Assembly: GCF_900142395.1 (NCBI RefSeq)
Contig: NZ_FRAS01000018.1
Coordinates: 35,051-99,050 of the forward strand
Length of the DNA: 64,000 nt
Direction: 5' to 3'
DNA from: Hymenobacter psychrotolerans DSM 18569
GTDB taxonomy: Bacteria; Bacteroidota; Bacteroidia; Cytophagales; Hymenobacteraceae
The position numbers and the translations under genes were made by a program. Below the pieces are notes generated by a model. It had not been told where the DNA came from and did no database searches. It worked only from the letters and a program-made list of their open reading frames with translations. Positions 24,767 to 34,128 of the stretch are shown piece after piece. Position 1 is the stretch's first letter, and the number at the start of each line of letters is the position of its first letter.

Positions 24767-27148
24767 CTACGACCCGCAGGCCTCGCAGGCGTCCGGGTTA
24801 TCCAGGGAGCAGGCCATGTCGGAGGCGTTCTGGGCCGATACGTTCAGCGGCTCCAGGGTCTCGGCGGCTTGCTTCTGCACCGTGAACTTGATGGCGTCGG
24901 CGGCGGCTTTGGTGCGCAGGTAGTACATGCCGGTTTTCAGGCCCTTCTTCCACGAGTGGAAGTGCATGCTGGTGAGCTTGCCGAAGTTCACGTTCTGCAC
25001 GTGCAGGTTCAGGCTCTGGCTCTGGCAGATGTAGGCGCCCCGGTCGGCCGACATATCAATAATGCGGCGCTGCGAAATCTCCCACACCGTCTTGTAGAGG
25101 TCCTTGATGTTCTGCGGGATGTTGGGAATGTCCTGTACCGAGCCGTTGGCGGCAATGATGGCCGTCTTCATCTGCTCGTTCCACAGGCCCAGCTTCACCA
25201 GGTCTTTCAGCAGGTGCTTGTTCACCACCATGAACTCGCCGCTGAGCACGCGGCGCACATAAATGTTGCTCGTGTACGGCTCAAACGACTCGTTATTACC
25301 CAGGATCTGGGCCGTGGAGGCCGTTGGCATGGGCGCTACCAGCAGCGAGTTGCGTACGCCGTGCTCCATTACCTCGGCGCGCAGCGCGTCCCAGTTCCAG
25401 CGGCCGGAGTCCGGCGTCACGTTCCAGAGGTCGAACTGGAACTTGCCCTTGCTCAGCGGCGAGCCGGGGAAGGTTTCGTAGTGGCCGTCGCGGATGGCCA
25501 GGTCCTTGGAGGCCGTCATGGCCGCGAAGTAGATGGTCTCGAAGATGTCCTTGTTCAGGCCGCTGGCTTCGTCGCTCTCGAAGGGCATGCGCAGGGCAAT
25601 GAACGTATCGGCTAGGCCCTGCACGCCCAGCCCGATGGGGCGGTGGCGGCGGTTGCTACGCTCGGCCTCCACTACGGGGTAATAGTTGATGTCGATGACC
25701 TTGTTGAGGTTCATCGTGGCGTGGTAGGTAACGTCGTAGAGCTTCTGGTGGTCGAAGATGAGGTTGCCGGCGTCGTCGGGGCGCACGTAGCGGGGCAGGG
25801 CCAGCGAGGCGAGGTTGCACACGGCAATTTCGTTCTCGTCAGTGTACTCCATAATCTCGGTGCAGAGGTTGGAGCTCTTGATGGTACCCAGGTTCTGCTG
25901 GTTGCTCTTGCTGTTGGCGGCATCCTTGAACAGCATGTAGGGCGTGCCGGTCTCGGTCTGGCTTTCCAGAATGGCAAACCACAGGTCCTGCGCCTTGATG
26001 GTTTTGCGGCCGCGTCCTTCCCGCTCGTACTTCGAGTACAGCTTCTCAAACTCTTCGCCGAAGCACTCATCGAGGCCGGGGCACTCGTTGGGGCACATCA
26101 GGGTCCAGTCGCCGTTGGCTTCCACGCGCTTCATGAACAGGTCGGGCGTCCAGAGGGCGAAGAACAGGTCGCGGGCGCGCATTTCCTCCTTGCCGTGGTT
26201 TTTCTTCAGGTCCAGGAAGTCGAAGATGTCGGCGTGCCAGGGCTCCAGGTAAATGGCGAAGGCGCCTTTGCGCTTGCCGCCGCCCTGGTCCACGTAGCGG
26301 GCCGTATCGTTGAACACCTTCAGCATGGGCACGAGGCCGTTGGAGGTGCCGTTGGTGCCTTTGATGTAGGAGCCGGTGGCGCGCACGTTGTGCACGGCCA
26401 AACCAATGCCGCCGGCGCTCTGCGAAATCAACGCACAGTTTTTCAAGGTGTCATAAATGCCCTCGATGGAGTCGTCCTTCATCGTGAGCAGGAAGCACGA
26501 GCTGAGCTGGGGCTTGGGCGTGCCGGCGTTGAACAGCGTAGGCGTGGCGTGCGTGAACCACCGCTCCGACATGAGGTTATAGGTCTCGATGGCGGCGGCA
26601 ATGTCTTCCTTATGAATGCCCACGGCCACGCGCATAATCATGTGCTGGGGCCGCTCTACCACTTTGCCGTCGAGGCGCAGCAGGTAGGAGCGCTCCAGCG
26701 TCTTGAAGCCGAAGTAGTCGTAGTTGTAGTCACGGTCGTAGATGATGGCCGAGTCGAGGGTAGCGGCGTTGGCGTGCACGATTTCCCACACGTCCTGCGC
26801 AATCAGGGACGCGTTTTCGCCGGTTTTGGGATCCTCGTAGGTGTGCAGCCGCTTCATGGTGCTGCTGAACGACTTGCTGGTGACCTTGTGCAGGTTGCTG
26901 ACGGCAATGCGGGCAGCCAGAATAGCGTAGTCGGGGTGCTTGGTGGTGAGCGAGGCGGCGGTTTCGGCGGCCAGGTTGTCCAGCTCCACGGTCGTCACGC
27001 CGTCGTAAATCCCGTCGATAACCTTCTTGGCTACCTCAATTGGGGAAATGAAATTCTGGTTGAGGCCGTAGCAGAGCTTTTCGATGCGGGCCGTGACTTT
27101 GTCGAATTTCACGGATTCGCGGCGGCCGTCGCGTTTGAGTACCAGCAT
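24767..27148 (-). CDS. nrdA: Ribonucleoside-diphosphate reductase, alpha subunit
   Basis: A 793-residue class I large subunit that reduces ribonucleoside diphosphates. An ATP-cone lies at about 1-95 ([20 protein letters not shown]). The barrel has [20 protein letters not shown] (active-site Cys), [20 protein letters not shown]-like [20 protein letters not shown] (NxCxE catalytic residues) and [14 protein letters not shown]; the C-terminal CEACGS carries the redox Cys pair. Start ATG 27148 fits the cone. nrdB lies 1.3 kb upstream on the same strand with an unrelated gene between, and nrdA has its own promoter at 27266-27296. Confidence 0.96.
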   Translation of the reverse strand: MLVLKRDGRRESVKFDKVTARIEKLCYGLNQNFISPIEVAKKVIDGIYDGVTTVELDNLAAETAASLTTKHPDYAILAARIAVSNLHKVTSKSFSSTMKRLHTYEDPKTGENASLIAQDVWEIVHANAATLDSAIIYDRDYNYDYFGFKTLERSYLLRLDGKVVERPQHMIMRVAVGIHKEDIAAAIETYNLMSERWFTHATPTLFNAGTPKPQLSSCFLLTMKDDSIEGIYDTLKNCALISQSAGGIGLAVHNVRATGSYIKGTNGTSNGLVPMLKVFNDTARYVDQGGGKRKGAFAIYLEPWHADIFDFLDLKKNHGKEEMRARDLFFALWTPDLFMKRVEANGDWTLMCPNECPGLDECFGEEFEKLYSKYEREGRGRKTIKAQDLWFAILESQTETGTPYMLFKDAANSKSNQQNLGTIKSSNLCTEIMEYTDENEIAVCNLASLALPRYVRPDDAGNLIFDHQKLYDVTYHATMNLNKVIDINYYPVVEAERSNRRHRPIGLGVQGLADTFIALRMPFESDEASGLNKDIFETIYFAAMTASKDLAIRDGHYETFPGSPLSKGKFQFDLWNVTPDSGRWNWDALRAEVMEHGVRNSLLVAPMPTASTAQILGNNESFEPYTSNIYVRRVLSGEFMVVNKHLLKDLVKLGLWNEQMKTAIIAANGSVQDIPNIPQNIKDLYKTVWEISQRRIIDMSADRGAYICQSQSLNLHVQNVNFGKLTSMHFHSWKKGLKTGMYYLRTKAAADAIKFTVQKQAAETLEPLNVSAQNASDMACSLDNPDACEACGS

Positions 27149-27265
27149 AGACGTGTGATGTGGAGTGTTGGAGTATGTTGCTACCGGCTCAGCCAAGAGC
27201 CCGGCAATAGTTCAGAAGAGGCGCCAAAAGTGCCCGTTCAGCGGCGGGCAGCATGCATTGATAGC

Positions 27266-27296
27266 GGAAGATATTTCTATCTGGGTTGTAGGACAA
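27266..27296 (-). promoter_or_regulatory. nrdA promoter
   Basis: On the minus strand TTG (27294-27296), a 20-bp spacer and TATCTTCC (27266-27273), the same variant as the metH promoter (TATCTTCG). About 118 bp of leader precede the nrdA ATG. No NrdR box was recognised. Confidence 0.55.
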
Positions 27297-27454
27297 ACCT
27301 TCTTTTCAGAAGTTTTCCACATAAGCGTAAAACAGTGCAGTTCAGCCGCTTTTTCGTGATTCAGGGGCAGCTATATAGCCGGGCTTGCGCCAGGAATTTC
27401 AGGTTGGCAAATTGGCGGGGAAGTGCTATTGTCTGTAGGTAGTTGTGGAGCCTG

Positions 27455-28303
27455 CTACTGCCTAGGGTTTAGAGCGGCATCCGGCGGCCCCCAGCTATCA
27501 ATGCCCGGCCGCCAGCGGTAGTAAGAGCGGCCATCATAGGTGAAAGCACACACGCAGTCCGCCTTCACCGGCCAGCCCGGAAACAGCTGCTGATACATAG
27601 CTACCTGTTCATTCAGCGAGTGAAATGGAATCGGGTGGTGCCCATGCCACCGCACTAGCACGTTCACGAGTGGGTCGTGCAAGGGCGGGCGCCAGCCGTC
27701 ATAGATGTACTCCGCCAGCAGATGATACCGAAATCCAATGCCTACCAGCCGCTCGGTCATGTAGGATCGGGGCAGCACGTTTGCCAGTGCTAAGAACCGG
27801 TCGTGCTGGTTTGGTGGCACCTGCCGAACTGCCTGGACCACCTGCTGATACTGCCATTCGCCCCACGCCACCACCGGCAAGGCTGTCAACATGCCCGCCG
27901 CTACCACTGCCCGCGCACCCGGCAGCGGGCTTCGCCGCGCTCTATGTACTATCTGGGCGGCAAAAAACACGGGCACCCAGGCGAGCAGCGGGACAAGCAG
28001 AAACCCGGTCACCAGACTAAGAATGTAGCTGCTTAGCCCAAGGAACCAGCTGCAATAAGCGCACACCAGTAGGCCCACGCCTTGCAGAAATAGCGCTGGG
28101 TAGCGCAACAGGGGCACTGGTTTCCGTAGCCAAGGCCAGCCAAGGAAAGCGCCGAGAAACCCCACTAACACCGCCGTTGCCCACGTCACGGGTTGACAAA
28201 ACACCTGCAGCAACAGCAGGTTGGCTAGGTATGCCACTACGGCTAGCCCAATATTCACCCAACGAAGCTTCTGGCTCAGCCAGTGGTATAGCCATTTTAT
28301 CAT
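27455..28303 (-). CDS. Polytopic membrane protein of unknown function
   Basis: A 282-residue protein with four or five hydrophobic helices in the first 150 residues (VNIGLAVVAYLANLLLL, TWATAVLVGFLGAFLGW, GVGLLVCAYCSWFLGL, FLLVPLLAWVPVFFAAQ, VVAAGMLTALPVVAW) and a soluble C-terminal domain with ANVLPRSYMTERLVGIGFRYHLLAEYIYDGWRPPLHDP and WRPGIDSWGPPD (cited in part). The C-terminal part is probably periplasmic. I do not recognise the family. It lies between nrdA and nrdB, on the same strand, and breaks up the pair. Confidence 0.65.
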   Translation of the reverse strand: MIKWLYHWLSQKLRWVNIGLAVVAYLANLLLLQVFCQPVTWATAVLVGFLGAFLGWPWLRKPVPLLRYPALFLQGVGLLVCAYCSWFLGLSSYILSLVTGFLLVPLLAWVPVFFAAQIVHRARRSPLPGARAVVAAGMLTALPVVAWGEWQYQQVVQAVRQVPPNQHDRFLALANVLPRSYMTERLVGIGFRYHLLAEYIYDGWRPPLHDPLVNVLVRWHGHHPIPFHSLNEQVAMYQQLFPGWPVKADCVCAFTYDGRSYYRWRPGIDSWGPPDAALNPRQ

Positions 28304-28345
28304 ACTGAATCCTAACGCACTACTCCAATCGGACTATATATGGCC

Positions 28346-28379
28346 ACAAAAAAGCCCGAAGCAAGTGAGCTTCGGGCTT
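28346..28379 (-). terminator. nrdB terminator
   Basis: AAAGCCCGAAGC (28350-28361), loop AAGTGA, GCTTCGGGCTTT (28368-28379). The A run at 28346-28352 becomes a U tract on the minus strand, 21 bp past the nrdB stop. Confidence 0.85.
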
Positions 28380-28400
28380 TCGTCTCAGGAAGTGAAATGC

Positions 28401-29363
28401 TTAAAACTCCTCGTCCAGCGAGAAGGCATTTTCGGTCCGCTCGCTCATCACGCCGGCCTTCTGGTATTCGGCCACGCGCTTCTCGAAGAAGTTGGTTTTG
28501 CCCTGCAGCGAAATCATCTCCATGAAGTCGAAGGGGTTGGTGGCGTTGTAGATGGGGCTATAGCCCAGGCTCACCAGCAGGCGGTCGGCCACAAACTCAA
28601 TGTACTGGCTCATGGTTTTGGCGTTCATGCCGATGAGGTTCACGGGCAGCGCATCGGTCACAAACTCCTGCTCAATCTGCACCGCGTCCTTGATGATGTC
28701 GTGCACGCGGCTCTCGGGCAGCTTATTTTGCAGGTGCTTTTCGTAGAGCAGGCAGGCGAAGTCGCAGTGCAGGCCTTCGTCGCGGGAAATCAGCTCGTTG
28801 GAGAACGTCAGGCCGGGCATCAGGCCGCGTTTCTTCAGCCAGAAGATGCTGCAGAACGAGCCTGAGAAGAAGATGCCTTCCACGGCGGCAAAAGCAATCA
28901 GGCGCTCCGTGAAGTTCTCGGAGTTGATCCACTTGATGGCCCACTCGCCCTTTTTCTTCACGCACGGCACGGTTTCCAGCGCGTTGAAGAGGCGGTCCTT
29001 CTCCTTGGGGTCTTTGATGTAGGTGTCAATCAGCAGGGAATAGGTTTCGGAGTGGATGTTTTCCATCATCACCTGGAAACCGTAGAAGCAGCGGGCCTCA
29101 GCCATCTGCACTTCCTGCATGAAGTTCACGGCCAGATTCTCGTTCACGATGCCGTCGGAGGCCGCGAAGAACGCCAGCACGTGGCTGATGAAGTGCCGCT
29201 CCCCATCATTCAGGCTTTCCCAGTCTTTCTGGTCCTGCGACAGGTCTATTTCCTCAGCGGTCCAGAACGAGGCCTCGGCCTTCTTGTACATCTGCCACAC
29301 ATCGTTGTGCTGGATGGGAAAGAGGACGAAGCGGTTAGGGTTTTCGGTGAGCAAGGGTTCCAT
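28401..29363 (-). CDS. nrdB: Ribonucleoside-diphosphate reductase, beta subunit
   Basis: A 320-residue class Ia/Ib small subunit housing the diiron-tyrosyl radical. Visible ligands and landmarks: [33 protein letters not shown] (ExxH plus the nearby Tyr), [24 protein letters not shown] (second ExxH pair) and [10 protein letters not shown] near the C-terminus, which ends SLDEEF, the tail that docks to NrdA. Start ATG 29363 ([12 protein letters not shown]); the frame stays open to 29603 but that part lacks homology. A TATATTTG -7-like box is seen on the minus strand at 29494-29501, and DnaA boxes lie further upstream. Confidence 0.95.
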   Translation of the reverse strand: MEPLLTENPNRFVLFPIQHNDVWQMYKKAEASFWTAEEIDLSQDQKDWESLNDGERHFISHVLAFFAASDGIVNENLAVNFMQEVQMAEARCFYGFQVMMENIHSETYSLLIDTYIKDPKEKDRLFNALETVPCVKKKGEWAIKWINSENFTERLIAFAAVEGIFFSGSFCSIFWLKKRGLMPGLTFSNELISRDEGLHCDFACLLYEKHLQNKLPESRVHDIIKDAVQIEQEFVTDALPVNLIGMNAKTMSQYIEFVADRLLVSLGYSPIYNATNPFDFMEMISLQGKTNFFEKRVAEYQKAGVMSERTENAFSLDEEF

Positions 29364-29639
29364 AAGCAAAGACGTAACGGGTGAATAATGCGGCAAAACC
29401 AGCGGATTGGCAGAGGCAATCCGGCGGCTGACAACCCCACCGCGCACCGGTTTGTTCAGGTGGGCAGGCCGGCACAGCTGCGGGGTGGAGCACCAAATAT
29501 AACCCCCTCTGATGGGATGCCTGGTGAGGCAAACCCGTTTTTTCTCTGTTAATTTTTGAGTATAGCCTGTTCTCCCGGGAGTAGTGGTCTTTCCCAAAAA
29601 CACCCAAAAAAGATAGTGAAAAGCCCGATTTTGGAAAAG

Positions 29640-29679
29640 TTATCCACAAATCATCTGTGGACAATCAATGTTTTCCACA
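29640..29679. promoter_or_regulatory. Cluster of three DnaA-box-like sites
   Basis: TTATCCACA (29640-29648, consensus), TGTGGACAA (29656-29664; reverse complement TTGTCCACA) and TTTTCCACA (29671-29679) lie within 40 bp, in the intergenic region between nrdB (-) and rplU (+). DnaA is known to act at nrdAB in E. coli, so replication-linked control of nrdB is plausible. Origin function is not indicated: no AT-rich unwinding region or dnaA/dnaN neighbours are seen. Confidence 0.55.
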
Positions 29680-29772
29680 AAAAAGCTATTCGCGTACCCG
29701 CTGGCGTGTTCTTCTTATATCCCTGCCCAGAGGCTCAGAAGGCCTGTGTAATGATGTTTAGTGAGTTAGGGT

Positions 29773-29803
29773 TTGGATATATGAAATGATCCTTCTACTT
29801 TTG
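29773..29803 (+). promoter_or_regulatory. rplU-rpmA promoter
   Basis: TTG (29773-29775), 20 bp, TACTTTTG (29796-29803): a near-ideal Bacteroidota sigma-A promoter, 32 bp before the rplU ATG at 29836. Confidence 0.8.
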
Positions 29804-29835
29804 CCTTCCATTTTTCAGAAACCGCGAAGACGCCG

Positions 29836-30141
29836 ATGTACGCAATTGTCAACATAGCTGGGAAGCAGACGAAAGTCGAAGCCAATAAATTTGTATACGC
29901 CCACCGCTTGGCTGGCAATGTCGGCGACACGGTGGAGCTGGGTAAAGCACTGCTCACGGATAGCGACGGCACCATCACCATTGGTTCGCCGCTGCTGGAC
30001 GTAGCCGTTACGGGCACCATCCTGGCGCACGTAAAGGGCGACAAAGTTCTGGTGTTCAAGAAGAAGCGCCGCAAGGGCTACAAGAAGCTGAACGGCCACC
30101 GTCAGCAGTTCACCAAAGTAATGATCAACAGCATCGGGTAA
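29836..30141 (+). CDS. rplU: 50S ribosomal protein L21
   Basis: A 101-residue L21: MYAIVNIAGKQTKVEANKF at the start, then VGDTVELGKALL, GSPLLDVAVTGTILAHVKGDKVLVFKKKRRKGYKKLNGHRQQFTKVMI, where KKRRKGYKKLNGHRQ is the highly conserved rRNA-binding stretch (cited in part). L21 binds 23S rRNA in the large subunit. It is followed by rpmA (L27) after 99 bp, the standard order. Confidence 0.97.
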   Translation: MYAIVNIAGKQTKVEANKFVYAHRLAGNVGDTVELGKALLTDSDGTITIGSPLLDVAVTGTILAHVKGDKVLVFKKKRRKGYKKLNGHRQQFTKVMINSIG

Positions 30142-30159
30142 TTGAGTTGCCTGTTTTGT

Positions 30160-30215
30160 GTTGCCAGTTGCCAGTCTGTTTAGGATTCGGCTACAACGTT
30201 CTGGCAACCGGCAAC
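30160..30215. repeat. Inverted repeat between rplU and rpmA
   Basis: Arms GTTGCCAGTTGCCAG (30160-30174) and CTGGCAACCGGCAAC (30201-30215) match at 14 of 15 positions around a 26-nt loop. It could be a transcript-stabilising or attenuating stem-loop, or a small mobile repeat; it lies between two co-transcribed ribosomal genes. Confidence 0.55.
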
Positions 30216-30240
30216 TGATAACTCTCAACTTAACAATACC

Positions 30241-30528
30241 ATGGCACACAAGAAAGGCGTAGGTAGCTCCAACAACGGCCGCGAATCGGAATCCAAGCGT
30301 TTGGGCGTTAAAATCTTCGGCGGGCAGAGCATCATTGCCGGCAACATCATCGTGCGTCAGCGCGGCACCAAGCACCACCCCGGCCAGAACGTGGGTATCG
30401 GCAAGGACCACACGCTGTTCGCTATGGTAGACGGCACGGTGCAGTTCCGCAAGGGCCGCAAAGACCGTTCGTTCGTATCGGTAGTAACTGCCGGTGCCGA
30501 AGTAGCTGAAGTAGCTGCTGCCGAGTAG
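30241..30528 (+). CDS. rpmA: 50S ribosomal protein L27
   Basis: A 95-residue L27: [65 protein letters not shown] (cited in part), with the invariant [14 protein letters not shown] and H.PG.NVG.G.DHTLFA patterns. The N-terminus begins directly at A-H-K-K with no leader peptide needing processing. L27's N-terminal arm reaches the peptidyl transferase centre. A terminator follows. Confidence 0.97.
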   Translation: MAHKKGVGSSNNGRESESKRLGVKIFGGQSIIAGNIIVRQRGTKHHPGQNVGIGKDHTLFAMVDGTVQFRKGRKDRSFVSVVTAGAEVAEVAAAE

Positions 30529-30550
30529 TTTCTGACTGCTCTCGTTCTAC

Positions 30551-30584
30551 AAAAAGGGACGCCTCTCGCGGGGCGTCCCTTTTT
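30551..30584 (+). terminator. rplU-rpmA terminator
   Basis: AAAAAGGGACGCC (30551-30563) and GGCGTCCCTTTTT (30572-30584) form a perfect 13-bp stem ending in a T tract, 22 bp after rpmA. It may also stop the convergent cyclase gene. Confidence 0.88.
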
Positions 30585-30598
30585 GCGTTGCGGCTTTG

Positions 30599-31366
30599 TC
30601 AGGTCAGGGCGTAGAGCACTGGTTTGCTGGGACTGGCATCCAGCTCCAGACTCGTGACCTGCAGGTTGAGCAGGTACAGGCCGTCTTCTACTTCGTCGGG
30701 CACAAAGATGAGCTCCGTGATGGTGGCGTGTTGGCGGGTAGCGTGCGGGTACTGCCAGAACGCATGGTGCGCCAGCAACTGTCCGGCATCTTCTTCCCGA
30801 TCTACGCTGGGCAGGTCGAGGAGCAGGTGCTCAATATGATGCTCGGCCAGATAGTGCGCCAGTGCGGGCTCCAGGTACGTGGGGTTGGTGCCGGAGTACT
30901 GCCGGGTGCGCTTGGCTTTGTGGTTGGGTATGGTGCGCAGGATGATGGCCTCAGGACGCACAGCAGCATCGGGGCCGCCTTCCAGCTCGCGCCGAAAATC
31001 TTCCAGCAGCACTACTTCGTCGCCATCGGCTTGCCGGCGGGGCTGCACCGATACCAGCCGCGCTACAAACAGGAAGCGGCGCAGGCTGCGGTTGAGCGTC
31101 GCCTGCGGGTCGGGCGAGATGTGGCCGTAGCATTCGGTATGGGTGCCGTTGCCGTGGGGCGTGAGGTGCACGCGCTTGTAGTTGGTGCTGCCGCCCTCGG
31201 CCACGCTGCCGACAAAGCTGCCCACCCGAATCACATCAAACTGCACCGGCTCGGCCCAGAAGCAGTTCACCTGGTTTTCGCCGGGCGCCAGCGGCAGCGA
31301 AATATCCAGCGGTGCGGCCGGGTTGAAGGAAAACGTGCGGCCGTGGTGCGGGTAGGTGGCGAGCAT
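30599..31366 (-). CDS. Cyclase family protein (KynB-like metal-dependent hydrolase)
   Basis: A 255-residue protein of the cyclase/arylformamidase superfamily. The metal motif appears as HLTPHGNGTHTECYGHIS, a variant of HxGTHxDxPxH in which the acidic position is Glu and Pro is replaced. Further features are EAIILRTIPNHKAKRTRQYSGTNPTYLEPALAHYLAEH (DxxxFxTG-like region replaced) and HLLLDLPSVDREEDAGQLLAHHAFWQ, typical of the second half. Members hydrolyse formylkynurenine, cyclic amides or related esters. The substrate is unknown. Convergent with rpmA. Confidence 0.8.
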   Translation of the reverse strand: MLATYPHHGRTFSFNPAAPLDISLPLAPGENQVNCFWAEPVQFDVIRVGSFVGSVAEGGSTNYKRVHLTPHGNGTHTECYGHISPDPQATLNRSLRRFLFVARLVSVQPRRQADGDEVVLLEDFRRELEGGPDAAVRPEAIILRTIPNHKAKRTRQYSGTNPTYLEPALAHYLAEHHIEHLLLDLPSVDREEDAGQLLAHHAFWQYPHATRQHATITELIFVPDEVEDGLYLLNLQVTSLELDASPSKPVLYALT

Positions 31367-31379
31367 TGGTTGTTAGTTG

Positions 31380-31525
31380 GTGATGACGTGATGACGTGGG
31401 CCGTAATGAGGTGACAGGGGACGACCGGAAGGTGAAGAAGCAAAATAGGGTTTCGTGAGCATCACGTCACTTTTCACCTCATCCCAATTCACCTCATCAC
31501 CATTCCTTCATTGCTTCATCACCTC
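31380..31525. repeat. Intergenic stretch with short direct and inverted repeats
   Basis: GTGATGACGTGATGACGTG at the left end is echoed as CATCACGTCAC near 31460-31470, and TCACCTCATC occurs twice about 16 bp apart (31476 and 31492), with TCATCACCTCA later. They can fold into an imperfect hairpin. Function unknown; could be a small dispersed repeat. Confidence 0.35.
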
Positions 31526-32167
31526 AGTTTCTTCAACTGCCAGCCGATTGAGGATGTCGGCAATTTCCTGGGCGTGGCTGATGATCATGAAGTGGCCACC
31601 GCCCCGAATAAGGTAGTCGACGGGCGTGGGGCCGGGCGGAAATACTCGGTCGTGGGTGCCCAGAATCTGGATGCCGCGGCCCACGTTGGTGCTGTCCCAG
31701 TGCAGCAGGCGGTGAATGGCCCAGCGGGTGTAGCGCGGCTCCATGTCGCGCAGAATCTCCTTGAACAGCGGATATTCTTTCTCCTTGACCCCGAAATACC
31801 ACTGCCCGGCCCGCGGAAACAGCTTCAGCCACTGCGGCGGAAACAGCCGGTACGCTCGGCTCCCTCGAATCAGGCGTAGTAGCGGCGGCAGGCAGCTGGC
31901 ATCGGGCACGCTGCTCACCAGTATGGCGCGGGCCAGCGGCCGGATCCGGCAGATTTCCAGCGCCACCACCCCGCCAAACGACACGCCCACCAGCAGGCAG
32001 GGCTGCGCCGTCGGAATGGCCTCGGCCATGCGGGCCACGTACTGGGGCAGGGTTTCGTCGGGGGCGGGCGTAAGCCAGTGCAGCACCTGGGCCGGGCCGT
32101 GCAGCAGCGGCAGAATGTTGCGGAACACCCGCTCATCGGCGCCCAGCCCGGGAATAAGATAGAACAT
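31508..32167 (-). CDS. Alpha/beta hydrolase
   Basis: A 219-residue compact alpha/beta hydrolase. MFYLIPGLGADERVFRNILP gives the oxyanion-hole strand; LLVGVSFGGVVALEICRI is the nucleophile elbow (GxSxG as GVSFG); ILGTHDRVFPP supplies the acid; GGGHFMIISHAQEIADIL supplies the catalytic His. The start is ATG 32167; TTG 32179 would add four residues. Substrate unknown; resembles short carboxylesterase-like proteins of Bacteroidota. Confidence 0.83.
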   Translation of the reverse strand: MFYLIPGLGADERVFRNILPLLHGPAQVLHWLTPAPDETLPQYVARMAEAIPTAQPCLLVGVSFGGVVALEICRIRPLARAILVSSVPDASCLPPLLRLIRGSRAYRLFPPQWLKLFPRAGQWYFGVKEKEYPLFKEILRDMEPRYTRWAIHRLLHWDSTNVGRGIQILGTHDRVFPPGPTPVDYLIRGGGHFMIISHAQEIADILNRLAVEETEVMKQ

Positions 32168-32210
32168 ACTGTGTGACAAGGGTAGTGCGCTGCTGGCTAA
32201 GCAGCGTTAC

Positions 32211-32705
32211 TTACGGCTCCACGCGCAGAAACACGCCTTCCAGATAGAAGATGTTGTGGGGCATGCCGGCCTCAAATTCCTCCGCGTCTTCTGTTTCCGG
32301 GTCTACGTTGATGTCGAAGGTTTCCTCCGCCTCGTCCTCTTCCTCACCTTCCTCGAAAGGCCCATCGGCGGGGTAGGTGCAGGAGAGTTTCAGCGCTACG
32401 TTGGGCAGCGGCACGGGGGGCTCCGTTTCCGAGGTGTATTCCAGCAGGCAGGGCCACTCCGTGACGGTGGCCAGCGCCTCGGCTACGTCTTCCTGCAGCT
32501 TGCCGGCCCGGTCGGCAGCCAGACGAAGCAGCAAATCGAGCTGCTGAAACTGCAGGCCCAGGTGGAAGAAGTGCGGCTCCTGGTCGAAGTGCGTGGTGCC
32601 CCAGATGGTCACGTCATCCGAATTATCGAACACAATGGCAGTTATCTGCACCTGCTCGATGAAAAAGTCTGTGTCGTCGGCCAGGGCATCAATCAGTCTT
32701 CTCAT
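32211..32705 (-). CDS. Acidic hypothetical protein
   Basis: A 164-residue protein. The N-terminal half is a mixed alpha/beta region (FFIEQVQITAIVFDNSDDVTIWGTTHFD, FHLGLQFQQLDLLLRLAAD). The C-terminal half contains a very acidic run (EEGEEEDEAEETFDINVDPE...) and ends in HNIFYLEGVFLRVEP. No signal peptide or membrane helix. I do not recognise the family; the start ATG 32705 is the only sensible one. Confidence 0.6.
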   Translation of the reverse strand: MRRLIDALADDTDFFIEQVQITAIVFDNSDDVTIWGTTHFDQEPHFFHLGLQFQQLDLLLRLAADRAGKLQEDVAEALATVTEWPCLLEYTSETEPPVPLPNVALKLSCTYPADGPFEEGEEEDEAEETFDINVDPETEDAEEFEAGMPHNIFYLEGVFLRVEP

Positions 32706-32854
32706 AATCGAAGATTACGCGGATTTTTCAGATTCTGCCGCGCCGCACCACCTAAAATGCCACGTACGCCGCCGCGCCGGCTCAAACTGCCAGAGAGCAA
32801 GCGCGGTAAGAAAGTAAGAAATTTACCCGTACTGCCGACTAGCCGGCACCGCAT

Positions 32855-33997
32855 CTAGTCGGCACTCTGGAACAGCGTCAGCGTGATGTGGTCGGCCAGC
32901 AGCTTGCCTTTGTCGGTGAGGCGCAGCACGTTATCCGGGCTGAGGCTGGCAAGGCCGGTGTCCTGCAGCTCACGCAGATAAGCGGCTTGCTGCGCGAGCA
33001 AGTCTACGCCCAGTGTGTCGCGCAGGTGGCGCAGGTCGGTGCCGGAAGCGGTGCGCAGGCTGGTCATCAGGTACTCGTTGGCGCGGTCCAGGGGCGTGAG
33101 GTGCTCCACGGTGGCCGGCACTTCGCCCCGCTCCAGCACCGCCGCCACGTACTGCGGATTGTTGGCTACGGTGTATTGCCGGCTGCTGCCATCGAAGGAG
33201 TGCGCGCTGGGCCCGAGGCCCAGATACGGCACGCCGCGCCAGTACGCCGAGTTATGCCTCGACTCGCGGCCGGGCCGGCAGAAGTTGCTGATTTCGTATT
33301 GCTGATAGCCGTGGCGGGCCATTTCCAGCAGCAGCATCTCGAACTGCTGCGCCACAAAATCGTCGGGCGGGGGCCGAAACGTGCCTTTCTGCTGGCGGCG
33401 GCCAAACACGGTGTCGGGCTCCACGGTGAGGGCGTAGCAAGACAGGTGCGGCACGCCCAGCGCAAAAGCCGTGGCCATATCCTGCTCCCAAATGGCGTGG
33501 CTGTCTGCCGGCACGCCGTAAATCAGATCCACCGAAATATTCCCGAAGCCCGCGTCCTGCGCCAGCCGTACCGCCGCCGTGGACTCCTGCGCCGAATGCG
33601 CCCGGTTCATCAGGCGCAGGTGCGGCTCGTGGAAGCTCTGCAGCCCGATGCTAAGCCGGTTGATGGGCGAAGCCGCCAGCTCGCGTACTTTCTCGGCCGT
33701 GAGGTCGTCGGGGTTGGCTTCGAGCGTGACTTCTGCATCGGGCGCCACCCGAAAGTGCCCGTGAATGGCCTCGAAAATCTGGTCCAGCTCAGCCGCTGTG
33801 AGCAACGACGGAGTGCCCCCGCCGAAATAGATGGTTTCCAGCGTGGCCTGCGGGCCTAGGTAATCGGCACGCAATGCCAGCTCCTGCGTCAGAGCTTCCA
33901 CCAGCCGGCTTTTCAGGGCCATACTGGTGCTGAAGTGGAAGTCGCAGTAGTGGCAGGCCTGCTTGCAGAAAGGGATATGGAGGTAGAGTCCGGGCAT
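32855..33997 (-). CDS. hemW: Radical SAM heme chaperone HemW
   Basis: A 380-residue radical SAM protein of the HemW/coproporphyrinogen-like family. The 4Fe-4S cluster motif is FCKQACHYCDFHFS (CxxxCxxC). Family features are ETIYFGGGTPSLL, TLEANPDDLTAEKVRELAASPINRLSIGLQSF, RLAQDAGFGNISVDLIYGVP, LSCYALTVEPDTVFGRR and YEISNFCRPGRESRHNSAYW, which are typical of HemW rather than HemN (no second SAM-binding CNYC-like motif). HemW inserts heme into apoproteins. Start ATG 33997 (MPGLYLHIPF). Divergent from the Omp85-like gene. Confidence 0.93.
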   Translation of the reverse strand: MPGLYLHIPFCKQACHYCDFHFSTSMALKSRLVEALTQELALRADYLGPQATLETIYFGGGTPSLLTAAELDQIFEAIHGHFRVAPDAEVTLEANPDDLTAEKVRELAASPINRLSIGLQSFHEPHLRLMNRAHSAQESTAAVRLAQDAGFGNISVDLIYGVPADSHAIWEQDMATAFALGVPHLSCYALTVEPDTVFGRRQQKGTFRPPPDDFVAQQFEMLLLEMARHGYQQYEISNFCRPGRESRHNSAYWRGVPYLGLGPSAHSFDGSSRQYTVANNPQYVAAVLERGEVPATVEHLTPLDRANEYLMTSLRTASGTDLRHLRDTLGVDLLAQQAAYLRELQDTGLASLSPDNVLRLTDKGKLLADHITLTLFQSAD

Positions 33998-34128
33998 GGA
34001 AGGGGGCGCGGGGGCGCGGCCGTACGCAGTAGCATCCGGAGCGGTAGTGCCTGCCGGTTTTGCCCCGCTCGCAGGAGCGGAAGTACATTCGGGAAATTAA
34101 ATGCGCGTTTTCGCGTTTGTGTTCCCAA

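Noticed and set aside
25643..27442. Antisense frame of 599 residues opposite nrdA
   Set aside because: Shadow of nrdA's third codon positions; no domain.
27455..28303. Class I ribonucleotide reductase accessory gene
   Set aside because: Located between nrdA and nrdB but shows only membrane helices and no NrdI, NrdH or NrdR features.
29640..29679. Chromosomal replication origin
   Set aside because: Only three boxes, no AT-rich unwinding region or dnaA, dnaN neighbours; regulation of nrdB is more likely.
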